From Roseovarius sp. (GTDB lineage Bacteria > Pseudomonadota > Alphaproteobacteria > Rhodobacterales > Rhodobacteraceae), in NCBI RefSeq assembly GCF_027019125.1, contig NZ_JALUXE010000008.1, positions 62,001-126,000 of the forward strand: a DNA stretch of 64,000 nucleotides. Direction: 5' to 3'. Below, piece by piece: positions 29,406-39,241 of this stretch (position 1 is the stretch's first letter; the number at the start of each line of letters is the position of its first letter). Position numbers and translations under genes: made by a program. The notes beneath the pieces are model-generated. The model searched no databases and was not told the DNA's origin. It saw only the letters and a list, made by a program, of their open reading frames with translations.

Positions 29406-30551
29406 ATGACACCCAACACCGAGGCAGAGCTTGCCGAGATCATCCGGGGGGCCGAAGCCCCCTTGCGCATCGAAGGGGGCGGCACGCGCCCGCTGGGCGC
29501 GCCATCGAATGGGGCGCGGCTGAGCACGGCCGCATTGCGTGGGATCACGCTCTACGAGCCCGGCGCGCTGACGCTGGTGGCCCAAGCGGGCACGCCGCTT
29601 GCGGAAATCGAGACGGCGCTCGCCGCAGAAGGGCAACGGCTGGCCTTCGAGCCGATGGATCACCGCGGATTGCTGGGCACGACCGGCACGCCCACGATTG
29701 GCGGTGTCGTCGCCGCCAATGTCAGCGGACCGCGCCGGATTCAGGCCGGGGCCTGCCGCGATTTTCTGCTCGGTGTGCGCTTTGTCGATGGGCGCGGGCA
29801 GATCGTCAAGAATGGCGGGCGGGTGATGAAGAACGTCACCGGCTATGATCTGGTCAAGCTGATGGCAGGCAGCTACGGCACGCTGGGGGTGCTGACCGAA
29901 GTGGCGCTCAAGGTTCTGCCGCGCCCGCGCAGCATGGGGATGCTGCGGCTCGAGGGGCTGAACGATGCGGCCGCCGTCACCGCACTCTGCCGGGCGCTCG
30001 CCTCGCCCTACGAGGTGACGGGGGCGGCCCATCTGCAAGCGGGGCCGTCGGGCGCGCCCGTCACGATGATCCGGCTGGAGGGCTTTGAGAATTCGGTGAC
30101 CTACCGCGCCGAGGCGCTGATGCGGCTCTTGGCCGATTATGGCACTTGGACCTTCGAGGCGGATACGGACAAGACCGCCGCGCATTGGGCGCATATCCGG
30201 GATGTCGGCCCGTTTCACGAGCGGGCGGGCGATGTCTGGCGTTTGTCGGTCAAGCCCACCGACGCCCCGGGGGTCGTGGCCGATCTGCCCGGCGCAGAGG
30301 TGTTCTATGACTGGGGCGGCGGGTTGATCTGGCTTCTGGCGGCTGAGGGCTCGGGCCTGAATGCCACCAAGATCCGCGGTGCGGTCGCGGCGCGTGGCGG
30401 CCATGCCACGTTGATCCGTGGCGACCGCAGCCAAGGTGCGTTTCATCCGCTCTCGGCGCCGGTGGCGGCTTTGCAGGCGGGCCTGCGCCAGAAATTCGAT
30501 CCAAGACAGATTTTGAACCCCGGCCTGATGGCCACGGGTGCAGCCGTTTGA
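29406..30551 (+). CDS. glcE: Glycolate oxidase FAD-binding subunit GlcE
   Basis: A 381-residue protein with one PCMH-type FAD-binding domain. Motifs include RIEGGGTRPLG, the LGTTGTPTIGGVVAANVSGPRR region (split), KNGGRVMKNVTGYDLVKLMAGSYGTLG (around residues 135-162, abbreviated) typical of GlcE, and FDPRQILNPG at the C-terminus. GAAGAAGC precedes ATG 29406. It is located between glcD and glcF and is the second FAD subunit of the membrane-associated glycolate oxidase. Confidence 0.94.
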   Translation: MTPNTEAELAEIIRGAEAPLRIEGGGTRPLGAPSNGARLSTAALRGITLYEPGALTLVAQAGTPLAEIETALAAEGQRLAFEPMDHRGLLGTTGTPTIGGVVAANVSGPRRIQAGACRDFLLGVRFVDGRGQIVKNGGRVMKNVTGYDLVKLMAGSYGTLGVLTEVALKVLPRPRSMGMLRLEGLNDAAAVTALCRALASPYEVTGAAHLQAGPSGAPVTMIRLEGFENSVTYRAEALMRLLADYGTWTFEADTDKTAAHWAHIRDVGPFHERAGDVWRLSVKPTDAPGVVADLPGAEVFYDWGGGLIWLLAAEGSGLNATKIRGAVAARGGHATLIRGDRSQGAFHPLSAPVAALQAGLRQKFDPRQILNPGLMATGAAV

Positions 30552-30572
30552 AAGGCGCGAAAGTAGCAACAG

Positions 30573-31895
<1,323 letters not shown>

Positions 31896-31959
31896 TCCGG
31901 TCATAATCTGGCCCAAAACGCTTGCTATCCGGCAAGTGAATTGAGCAGGACAGAGACCC

Positions 31960-32763
31960 ATGCGGCGCATCATCACCTTTCTCCTATCTGCCTGTGTCGC
32001 AGGCGCGGCCATGGCGCAGGACAGTGCGTTGCAACGTCTGGATGTCGGCGACGAGGCCCGCCAGTGGGAGGCCGTGGGACGGCTCGAATTGGGCGGGCGC
32101 GGGTTCTGCACCGGCGCTCTGGTGGCCCCCGATCTGGTGCTGACGGCGGCGCATTGCCTCTTTGACAAGGAAACCGGTGCGCGGATTGATCCGGCGGGGA
32201 TCGAATTCATGGCCGGGTGGCGCAATGGCCGCGCGGCGGCCTATCGCACGGTGCGGCGCGCGGTGACGCATCCCGATTATGCGCCCGCGACGGATGTCAC
32301 CGCACAGCGCGTGCGCAATGACGTGGCGCTGCTGGAATTGCACCATCCGATCAACAACACCCGCGTCGCCCCGTTCGAGACCGACGAGCGCCCGCGCAAA
32401 GGCCAGAAGATCGGCGTTGTCAGCTATGCCCGCGACCGATCCGAGGCGCCATCGCTGCAAAACATCTGCGAGGTTCTGGCGCGTCAGGACGGCGTTCTGA
32501 TCATGTCCTGCGATGTGGATTTCGGATCGAGCGGCGCGCCGATCTTCAGCTTTGAAGGCGGGGTGCCGCGCATCGTGTCGGTGGTTTCGGCCATGGCCGA
32601 GGTCGAGGGGCGCAAGGTGTCGCTGGGCACGCAGTTGACCGATCCGCTCCGGGTGCTGCAGGCGGCGCTCGATGGCGGCGCAGGCGTGTTTCAGGACGCA
32701 GCGCCCAAGATGTTCACCTCGGGCATCCGCCGCGATACCGGCGCAAAGTTTGCCAAGCCATGA
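31960..32763 (+). CDS. Secreted trypsin-like serine protease (S1), first of a tandem pair
   Basis: A 267-residue precursor. Signal peptide MRRIITFLLSACVAGAAMAQ. The catalytic triad is complete: LTAAHC (His65), NDVALLEL (Asp121) and GSSGAP (Ser191). Cysteines C50/C66 and C170/C184 could pair. The C-terminus ends with a basic tail TGAKFAKP that is shared with the following protease. The gene ends in a four-base overlap with its paralogue. Expected location is the periplasm or outside the cell. Its substrate is unknown. Confidence 0.88.
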   Translation: MRRIITFLLSACVAGAAMAQDSALQRLDVGDEARQWEAVGRLELGGRGFCTGALVAPDLVLTAAHCLFDKETGARIDPAGIEFMAGWRNGRAAAYRTVRRAVTHPDYAPATDVTAQRVRNDVALLELHHPINNTRVAPFETDERPRKGQKIGVVSYARDRSEAPSLQNICEVLARQDGVLIMSCDVDFGSSGAPIFSFEGGVPRIVSVVSAMAEVEGRKVSLGTQLTDPLRVLQAALDGGAGVFQDAAPKMFTSGIRRDTGAKFAKP

Positions 32764-33578
32764 GCGGCGTGCGCGTCACGATGGCTGCGATTGCGGCGCT
32801 GCTGTTCGCCACGTCAGGCGTCGCGGCGCAAAACAGCGGCCTGATCCGCTTGACCGATCGCGACGATCTCTTTGGATGGGAGGCGGTGGGCCGCGTGGAC
32901 CTTGGGCGCGACGGCTATTGCACGGGCGTTCTGATTGCCCCCGATCAGGTTCTGACGGCGGCGCATTGTGTCTATGACCGCGCAAGGCAAGGGATCGCGC
33001 CCGACATCATCTGGTTTCGCGCCGGGCTGCGCGATGGGGTGGTGATCGCCGAGGCGGGCGCGGCGCGCTATGCGGTCGCCCCCGGTTATGATCCGGCGGC
33101 GGGGATGCAGGCCGCGAATGTGCGGCGCGATGTTGCGCTCCTGCAGCTTTCCACCCCCATTCCAGCGGCGCTCGCGGCCCCCTTCCACCTGGCTGCGGCC
33201 CCTGCCGCCCATCAGCGCGTGAGCGTTGTGTCCTATGGCCGGGATCGTGACAAGGCCCCGTCGTGGCAGCGTGATTGCGGTCTCTTGTGGCGGTCCGAGG
33301 GGGTCATGGGCTTTGATTGCTCGGTGATCAACGGCTCGTCCGGCGCGCCGGTCTTTGCGCGGGACGGCGGACGCGCGCGCATCCTCTCGCTGGTCAGCGG
33401 TGGCAAGTGGGACGGCGGCGACAGCCGCGCCTATGGTATGGACCTGCCCGAGGTCGTGGCGCGCCTGAAACAGGATCTGCGCGCCGCGTCCGCCCCGGGC
33501 ATCGCGGCCAATCCCGGCTTTCGGCGGGTAACAGTGGGCGGCGGCGGGGCATCCGGCGCGAAATTCGCGCGGCCCTGA
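32760..33578 (+). CDS. Secreted trypsin-like serine protease (S1), second of a tandem pair
   Basis: A 272-residue precursor with signal peptide ending near VAAQ. The triad is His69 (LTAAHC), Asp124 (RRDVALLQL) and Ser194 (GSSGAP). It aligns with its upstream neighbour over the whole length (EAVGR-[LV]-[ED]-LG, VSY[AG]RDR) and ends in SGAKFARP. A glycine-rich linker (VGGGGA) precedes the tail. The pair arose by tandem duplication but has diverged considerably. An RpoH-type promoter for the Hsp20 gene begins just after its stop. Confidence 0.88.
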   Translation: MSGVRVTMAAIAALLFATSGVAAQNSGLIRLTDRDDLFGWEAVGRVDLGRDGYCTGVLIAPDQVLTAAHCVYDRARQGIAPDIIWFRAGLRDGVVIAEAGAARYAVAPGYDPAAGMQAANVRRDVALLQLSTPIPAALAAPFHLAAAPAAHQRVSVVSYGRDRDKAPSWQRDCGLLWRSEGVMGFDCSVINGSSGAPVFARDGGRARILSLVSGGKWDGGDSRAYGMDLPEVVARLKQDLRAASAPGIAANPGFRRVTVGGGGASGAKFARP

Positions 33579-33593
33579 GGGCGCGCGCGGGGT

Positions 33594-33622
33594 CTTGACA
33601 GCGACCGGGACGCTTCCCAAAT
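33594..33622 (+). promoter_or_regulatory. RpoH (sigma-32)-type heat-shock promoter
   Basis: CTTGAC (33594-33599), a 16-base spacer, then CCCAAAT (33616-33622) resembles the alphaproteobacterial sigma-32 consensus CTTG ... CCNTAT. It lies about 95 bases upstream of the Hsp20 start, leaving room for a structured leader. Confidence 0.6.
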
Positions 33623-33649
33623 CAATGGCGTTCCGGTGCCGTTTGACGG

Positions 33650-33711
33650 GCCGGACAGACCGCCTGTCCCCAAAGGGGAAGGCACCAATCCGGTATCGCT
33701 CAATGGAGGAT
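33650..33711 (+). promoter_or_regulatory. ROSE-like RNA thermometer in the Hsp20 leader
   Basis: The 3' hairpin pairs ATC-CTC (33695-33701, with G33698 bulged) with GAG-GAT (33706-33711) across the loop AATG. This buries the ribosome site GGAGGAT, leaves the diagnostic bulged G opposite the Shine-Dalgarno, and fits the ROSE pattern (U/C)GCU...GGAGGAU. Upstream, GGACAG / CTGTCC (33653-33669) forms a second stem. Heat is expected to melt the start-proximal hairpin. Confidence 0.75.
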
Positions 33712-33716
33712 GACCC

Positions 33717-34184
33717 ATGCGTAATTTTGATCTTGCCCCGCTCTATCGTGCCACGGTCGGTTTCGACCAGATCGCCGACCTCTTGGATCGCGTCATGTCC
33801 AGTGACGTGGGCCAGCCAACCTATCCGCCCTATAACATCGAAAAGACCGCAGACGATGCCTACCGCATTTCGGTGGCCGTTGCGGGATTCTCTGCCGATG
33901 ATCTGGGTGTCGAGGTCAAGGATGGCTCTCTTGTCGTTTCTGCCCGCAAAAGCGAGGAGGACGAAGGGCGCACCTATCTGCATCGCGGCATCGCGACCCG
34001 TGCCTTTGAACGCCGCTTCCAATTGGCCGACCATGTTCGCGTGATCGGGGCGACCCATGCCGACGGGATGCTGCATATCGACCTGCGCCGCGAGGTGCCC
34101 GAAGCGCTGAAGCCGCGCCGCATCGCGATTGCCAGCGGGGATGTCGTGGCCAAGGATGTGGTGGACGCCGACAAGGTGAACTGA
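33717..34184 (+). CDS. Small heat-shock protein (Hsp20/IbpA family)
   Basis: A 155-residue chaperone. It begins MRNFDLAPLYRATVGFDQI as in IbpA-type proteins. The alpha-crystallin domain (residues ~40-135) has YNIEKTADDAYRISVAVAGF (abbreviated), VSARK and the FERRFQLADHV strand. It holds unfolding proteins in an ATP-independent way. Expression is probably controlled twice: transcription by the RpoH-type promoter and translation by the ROSE-like leader. A strong hairpin terminator follows. Confidence 0.95.
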   Translation: MRNFDLAPLYRATVGFDQIADLLDRVMSSDVGQPTYPPYNIEKTADDAYRISVAVAGFSADDLGVEVKDGSLVVSARKSEEDEGRTYLHRGIATRAFERRFQLADHVRVIGATHADGMLHIDLRREVPEALKPRRIAIASGDVVAKDVVDADKVN

Positions 34185-34217
34185 GCCCATCGAGACCTGA
34201 GTCTCAATTCATGTCGA

Positions 34218-34249
34218 CGCCCGGTCAGCCCCCCACTGGCCGGGCGTTT
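34218..34249 (+). terminator. Rho-independent terminator of the Hsp20 gene
   Basis: An 11-bp stem CGCCCGGTCAG / CTGGCCGGGCG (one T-G pair) with loop CCCCCCA is followed by TTT. It lies between convergent genes, but only the plus direction has a T-run. Confidence 0.8.
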
Positions 34250-34254
34250 GCCGT

Positions 34255-35496
34255 TCAGGGCCGCCGCGCCTCGATCAGCACGCCATCCGCCGCCCCGCCA
34301 ATCAGACGCAGCGCGCCATCCTCGGCCACGTCAAACCGAGTCACCTGCTCCAGCGCGTCGAGCATGTGGCGCTCTTGCTCCATCAGCGGGTCGGGGCAGG
34401 CCATCATCGTGCTGCCCATGGCCCCGAACTGCAGCCCTTCGCCCGTGATCGTATAGCCGCCCACCAGACGGTTGCAGCCTGTGCTGCCCGCCACACGCCC
34501 CGGCGTGATGAAATTGAGGGTCAGGCGCTCCGGCTCGATCAGGGGGGCGTCCCCCAACGCGGTCACTTGCCACGCGGGGCCGGTCAACAGGTCCTCGGGC
34601 GCGCCGCCACATCCCCGGAACTCGCGCGCGCCCAGGGTCAACACCGCCGCATCGGGATGCGGCATGCCGGTGGCATCGTCGCGGCAGATGCCCTCGCGAA
34701 CGGTCAGTTGCGCCTTGATCTCGGGCATGTCGAACACATAGGCGCCGGGCAGGACCTGCACCTCGGGGCGGGGCAGGCTATGGGTGATCTCGCCGTAATC
34801 GGCGCTGATCTCGGCGGTCTCGGGCGTCAGCAGAACAAACCAGCCGGGCTCGTTCCCGCCTGCGCGATAGCTTTGCCTGTGCGGTGGCGGCACTTCCTGA
34901 CATTCGGGAAAATCGCGCCCCTCGAGGCGGAGCATCGCCATGTTGCCCTTGTTCCAGAATTCCGTGTCAGGCGCGCTCACCCCCTCGAACCGCGCCCCCG
35001 AGGCCGAGACAACCTGCTTCATGGCGATGTCGCGCCCCTCGGCGCGCAGCACGGTTTCATCGCCCAGCATCCCGAAAGACACCGTGGTATCGCCGCAGAC
35101 GAAATCGACCGCAAAGGCGAGCGGAGTCACCGGTTCGAGGATGAGCGTGCCCAGATCGACCGCCTCTGTTCCCGCCGCAAACGGCATATCCTGCAAGAGC
35201 CAGCGCGGTTTGTTATTGACCCGGATCACCGCGCTGAGCTGCCCGGAAAGATTTGCGGGCACCGTCATCTCGAAGGGCAGCGGCACCTGCTTGCCATCGG
35301 CATCCAGCGTCACCTCGCCCAGCATCGCGCCAAACCGACCCTCAGCCACCACCACGGCGCGGGCATCGGGCGGCAGGGCGATCCGTTGCAGATAGCCGAC
35401 CGCGCCGGACACCTGTCGTGTCTCGTCGCCCTGTGCCTGCACCGTGGCAGCAGGCAAGACAGCCATCAGGCCGGCCATGAGGAAAGAGCGGGGCAT
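34255..35496 (-). CDS. Exported multidomain YbaY-MliC-COG3650-META protein
   Basis: A 413-residue precursor. Signal peptide residues 1-22. Residues ~28-122 resemble YbaY (VSGAVGYLQRIALPPDARAVV). Residues ~128-200 form an MliC-type lysozyme-inhibitor domain (FVCGDTTVSF, SASGARFEG, FWNKGNMAML). Residues ~208-297 resemble the COG3650 type (RAGGNEPGWFV). Residues ~303-405 are a META/HslJ domain (GPAWQVTAL, AGSTGCNRL, MGSTMMACPDPLMEQE). ATG 35496 is chosen because AAGGAGG precedes it; ATG 35517 lacks one. The protein should be periplasmic with possible roles in lysozyme resistance and envelope stress (inference). No lipobox is present. Confidence 0.87.
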   Translation of the reverse strand: MPRSFLMAGLMAVLPAATVQAQGDETRQVSGAVGYLQRIALPPDARAVVVAEGRFGAMLGEVTLDADGKQVPLPFEMTVPANLSGQLSAVIRVNNKPRWLLQDMPFAAGTEAVDLGTLILEPVTPLAFAVDFVCGDTTVSFGMLGDETVLRAEGRDIAMKQVVSASGARFEGVSAPDTEFWNKGNMAMLRLEGRDFPECQEVPPPHRQSYRAGGNEPGWFVLLTPETAEISADYGEITHSLPRPEVQVLPGAYVFDMPEIKAQLTVREGICRDDATGMPHPDAAVLTLGAREFRGCGGAPEDLLTGPAWQVTALGDAPLIEPERLTLNFITPGRVAGSTGCNRLVGGYTITGEGLQFGAMGSTMMACPDPLMEQERHMLDALEQVTRFDVAEDGALRLIGGAADGVLIEARRP

Positions 35497-35569
35497 CGCC
35501 GGCCTCCTTTGCTTCAAGACTTGATCGCATCCTAGCGAGCGACCCGCCTCCGGTCGAGTGCCGCTTTGG

Positions 35570-37042
35570 TCAGACGCTCATGCAGATGTATTTCATCTCG
35601 AGGAAATCCTCGATCCCGTGATGGCTGCCCTCGCGGCCAAGACCCGATTGCTTGACGCCGCCAAAGGGGGCCACCTCGGTCGAGATGATGCCGGTGTTGA
35701 CGCCCACGATCCCGTATTCCAGCGCCTCGGCCACCTTGTAGACGCGGCTCAGATCCTTGGCGTAGAAATACGAGGCCAGACCAAAGATCGTGTCATTGGC
35801 CATGGCGATCACGTCATCCTCGCTCTCGAACTTGAAGAGCGGGGCCAGCGGCCCGAAGGTCTCGTCGGTGGCAAAGGCCATGTCCTGCGTGCAGCCGGTG
35901 ACGATGGTCGGCGGCAGGAAATAGCCCGACCCCTGCACCGGCTCTCCACCCCCAAGGATGACCGTGGCCCCCTTGGCCTTGGCATCGGCGACATGCTCTT
36001 GCACCTTCACGATCGCATCCCCGTTGATGAGCGGCCCAAGCGCCACGCCCTCGTCCATCCCATCCCCCATCTTGAGCTTTTCGACAGCGGTCTTGAGCTT
36101 GGCGGCAAAGGCGTCATAGACCCCCGCCTGCACATAGATGCGGTTGGCGCAGACACAGGTCTGCCCGTTGTTGCGGAATTTGCAGAGGATCGCGCCCTCG
36201 ACCGCCGCATCGAGATCGGCATCGTCGAACACGATGAACGGCGCGTTGCCGCCCAACTCCATCGAGCATTTCATCACCTGATCGGCAGCCTGCCGCAACA
36301 GGATGCGCCCCACCTCGGTCGAGCCGGTAAAGGTGATCTTGCGCACCACCGGGTTCTCGCAGAATTCCTTGCCGATCTCGGATGCGCGCGACGAGGTGAC
36401 GATGTTGAATACCCCCGCCGGAATCCCCGCGCGTTCGGCCAAGAGGCCCATCGCCGTGGCCGAGAGCGGCGTTTCCGCAGCCGGACGACCAACAAAGGCA
36501 CAGCCCGCCGCCAGTGCCGGGGCGGCCTTGCGCGTGATCATCGCGTTGGGGAAATTCCACGGCGTGATCGAGGCCACCACACCGATGGGCTGCTTGATGA
36601 CGGTGATCCGCTTGTCGCGCTGATGGCCGGGGATGGTCTCGCCATAGATGCGCTTGGCCTCTTCGCCAAAGAACTCGATGAACGAGGCGCCATAGCCCAC
36701 CTCGCCCTTGGCTTCGGCCAGCGGCTTGCCCTGTTCGGCGGTCAGGATCACGCCCAGATCGTGCTGGTTCTCCATCATCAGGTCAAAGAAGCGGCGCAGC
36801 ACGGCGGCACGTTCCTTGCCGGTCCATTTCGCCCATTCCTTTTGCGCGGCCTCCGCCGCGGCAATCGCACGCGCCACCTGAGCACGGCTGAGATCGGCCA
36901 CATGCGCGATCACATCGCCGCGCGCGGGGTTCGTGACCTCGAAGGTGCCATTGTCGCCATCCACCCACTCGCCGTTGATATAGGCCCGCTCGCACAGCAG
37001 GCTGGGGTCCTTGAGCATGGATTTCAGGTCGGTCTTGGTCAT
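35570..37042 (-). CDS. gabD: NAD(P)-dependent succinate-semialdehyde dehydrogenase
   Basis: A 490-residue aldehyde dehydrogenase of GabD type. Catalytic features are PWNFPNAMITRK, ELGGNAPFIVFDDADLD (general base Glu) and NGQTCVCANR (nucleophile Cys). The C-terminus PFGGVKQSGLGREGSHHGIEDFLE is the GabD hallmark. The segment preceding PAAETPLSA has Gly-Arg where many family members have Lys, a change common in GabD. It oxidises succinate semialdehyde to succinate in 4-aminobutyrate or related degradation. No transaminase gene is adjacent. Confidence 0.93.
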   Translation of the reverse strand: MTKTDLKSMLKDPSLLCERAYINGEWVDGDNGTFEVTNPARGDVIAHVADLSRAQVARAIAAAEAAQKEWAKWTGKERAAVLRRFFDLMMENQHDLGVILTAEQGKPLAEAKGEVGYGASFIEFFGEEAKRIYGETIPGHQRDKRITVIKQPIGVVASITPWNFPNAMITRKAAPALAAGCAFVGRPAAETPLSATAMGLLAERAGIPAGVFNIVTSSRASEIGKEFCENPVVRKITFTGSTEVGRILLRQAADQVMKCSMELGGNAPFIVFDDADLDAAVEGAILCKFRNNGQTCVCANRIYVQAGVYDAFAAKLKTAVEKLKMGDGMDEGVALGPLINGDAIVKVQEHVADAKAKGATVILGGGEPVQGSGYFLPPTIVTGCTQDMAFATDETFGPLAPLFKFESEDDVIAMANDTIFGLASYFYAKDLSRVYKVAEALEYGIVGVNTGIISTEVAPFGGVKQSGLGREGSHHGIEDFLEMKYICMSV

Positions 37043-37131
37043 TGCGTTTCCCTCTCGGCATGGCTTTTATCTCGCCATGACAGACCAGCTTGGGCTAGGA
37101 ATGTCTAGGGCCAGATAGAGAGGATTACGCC

Positions 37132-37920
37132 GTGGAACTGGACGATGCCTATGCCAATGTCCCCTATATTCCGGGCGGCGCGCAATATCCGGCGCGCTGG
37201 ACCGTGGCGGCCGAGGCGTTTCGCGCCAGGCTGAGCGCCGAACGGCGGGCAGAGCTTGGCCTGCCCTACGGCGATGGCGCGCGGCAGGCGTTTGACCTCT
37301 TTCACCCCACCGGCGCGGCGCGGGGGCTCTGTGTCTTTGTCCATGGCGGCTATTGGCTCCGGTTTGACCGGACGCTCTGGTCGCATCTCGCGGCGGGACC
37401 GCTCGCGCGCGGCTGGGCGGTGGCCATGCCCTCCTATGACCTCTGCCCCGAGGTGCGCATTGCCGACATCACCCGGCAGATTGCCCGCGCAATCTGCGTT
37501 ATGGCGGCGCGCGCCGACGGGCCATTGGCGCTGGTCGGGCACTCGGCGGGCGGTCATCTGGTGGCGCGCATGGCGGTGCCCGGGGTTCTGCCCGGCGATG
37601 TCGCGGCGCGCCTCAGCCATGTCATGCCCATCTCGCCCGTGTCGGACCTGCGCCCACTGCTGCAAACCTCCATGAACGAACAGTTCCGGCTCGACCGCGC
37701 GGCGGCAGAGGCCGAAAGCCCCGCGCTCATGCGCCCCTTGCCGGTTCCTGTCACGGTCTGGGTCGGCGCCGACGAGCGGCCCGTGTTCCTCGATCAGGCG
37801 CGATGGCTGGCCGCAGCCTGGAACGCCGGCCACGAGATTGCCAGGGGCCGACACCATTTCGATGTGATCGAGGCTCTGACCGATCAGAACAGCCGCATGG
37901 TGGCGCAACTCCTCGGGTGA
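37132..37920 (+). CDS. Alpha/beta hydrolase (kynurenine formamidase-like)
   Basis: A 262-residue cytosolic hydrolase starting at GTG 37132 with AGAGAGG upstream. The oxyanion-hole motif HGGYW (residues ~74-78) and nucleophile elbow GHSAGGH are typical of the BNA7/kynurenine-formamidase-type branch, and a late HHFDVIEAL supplies the catalytic His. No kynurenine pathway genes accompany it, so substrate is unproven. It is divergent from gabD. Confidence 0.85.
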   Translation: MELDDAYANVPYIPGGAQYPARWTVAAEAFRARLSAERRAELGLPYGDGARQAFDLFHPTGAARGLCVFVHGGYWLRFDRTLWSHLAAGPLARGWAVAMPSYDLCPEVRIADITRQIARAICVMAARADGPLALVGHSAGGHLVARMAVPGVLPGDVAARLSHVMPISPVSDLRPLLQTSMNEQFRLDRAAAEAESPALMRPLPVPVTVWVGADERPVFLDQARWLAAAWNAGHEIARGRHHFDVIEALTDQNSRMVAQLLG

Positions 37921-38008
37921 CGAGAAATCGTGATGCGCCCCATCACAAAGCCTGAATTGACGCCCCTCGCCATTCGCCTAGAGTGCCCGCGAACCGCGCG
38001 AGGATAGA

Positions 38009-39241
38009 ATGCCCAAATCCGCCCCTCTGATCACCCCCGTCCTCGTGGCGGGCTGCACCATCATTCTGATCTCCTTCGCGATCCGCGCCTCCTTTGGCGT
38101 GTTCCAGATCCCCATCGCGACCGAATTCAACTGGCCCCGCGCCGAATTTTCACTGGCCATCGCCATCCAGAACCTCGCCTGGGGCATCGGCCAGCCGATC
38201 TTCGGGGCCCTGGCCGAGAAAATCGGCGACCAAAAGGCGATTATCCTCGGTGCCCTCACCTATGCGGCGGGGCTGGTGCTTTCCTCCTTTGCCGTCAGCC
38301 CCGAGGCGCATCAGCTCTATGAAATCCTCGTGGGGTTTGGCATCGCGGGCACCGGCTTTGGCGTGATCCTCGCCGTGGTGGGCCGCGCCAGTTCCGACGA
38401 AAACCGCTCGATGAGCCTTGCCATCGCCACGGCGGCGGGATCGGCGGGGCAGGTCTTTGGCGCGCCGCTGGCGGAATTCCTGCTGTCCCTGATGACATGG
38501 CAGAGCGTGTTCCTGATCTTTGCCGCCGTGATCATCGCCGTGCTGGCCATGCTGCCGATGATGCGCGCGCCCGCCCCGGTTGACCGCACGGTCATCGAGG
38601 AATCGATGGGCACGATCCTGAACCGGGCCTTTCGCGATCCGTCCTATACGCTGATCTTTCTGGGCTTTTTCAGCTGCGGCTATCAACTGGCCTTTGTCAC
38701 TGCGCATTTTCCGGCCTTCGTCACCGAAATGTGCGGTCCGATCCTGCCCGGCGGGGCGCTGCACAATATCGGCATCACCACCACCTCGGCACTCGGGGCC
38801 GTGGCCATTTCGATCATCGGTCTGGCCAATATCGCAGGCACCCTCACGGCCGGTTGGCTGGGCAAACGCTATTCCAAGAAGAACCTGCTCGCCGCCATCT
38901 ATCTCGGGCGCACCCTGATCGCGGCGGCCTTCATCATGACGCCGATCACGCCGGCCACGGTGCTGCTCTTCTCGGTCTCCATGGGCGCGCTGTGGCTGGC
39001 CACCGTGCCGCTCACCTCGGGTCTCATCGCGCATCTCTACGGGCTGCGCTACATGGGCACGCTTTACGGCATCGTGTTCTTTTCCCACCAGCTTGGCAGC
39101 TTCATGGGCGTCTGGCTGGGCGGCAAGATGTATGACCTCTACGGCGATTACACCCTCGTCTGGTGGATCGGCGTCGGCGTCGGCGCATTCTCCGCCATTG
39201 TCCACCTGCCGGTCAGGGAGCGGCGGCTGACCCCGGCCTAA
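38009..39241 (+). CDS. MFS transporter (oxalate/formate antiporter-like)
   Basis: A 410-residue transporter with 12 predicted spans. The start (SFAIRASFGVFQIPIATEF) is typical of the OFA/monocarboxylate group, followed by WGIGQPIFGALAEKIGDQKA (motif A region) and GFGIAGTGFGVILAVVGR. It probably carries an organic anion; substrate undefined. It ends with a four-base convergent overlap with the next hydrolase gene. Confidence 0.9.
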   Translation: MPKSAPLITPVLVAGCTIILISFAIRASFGVFQIPIATEFNWPRAEFSLAIAIQNLAWGIGQPIFGALAEKIGDQKAIILGALTYAAGLVLSSFAVSPEAHQLYEILVGFGIAGTGFGVILAVVGRASSDENRSMSLAIATAAGSAGQVFGAPLAEFLLSLMTWQSVFLIFAAVIIAVLAMLPMMRAPAPVDRTVIEESMGTILNRAFRDPSYTLIFLGFFSCGYQLAFVTAHFPAFVTEMCGPILPGGALHNIGITTTSALGAVAISIIGLANIAGTLTAGWLGKRYSKKNLLAAIYLGRTLIAAAFIMTPITPATVLLFSVSMGALWLATVPLTSGLIAHLYGLRYMGTLYGIVFFSHQLGSFMGVWLGGKMYDLYGDYTLVWWIGVGVGAFSAIVHLPVRERRLTPA

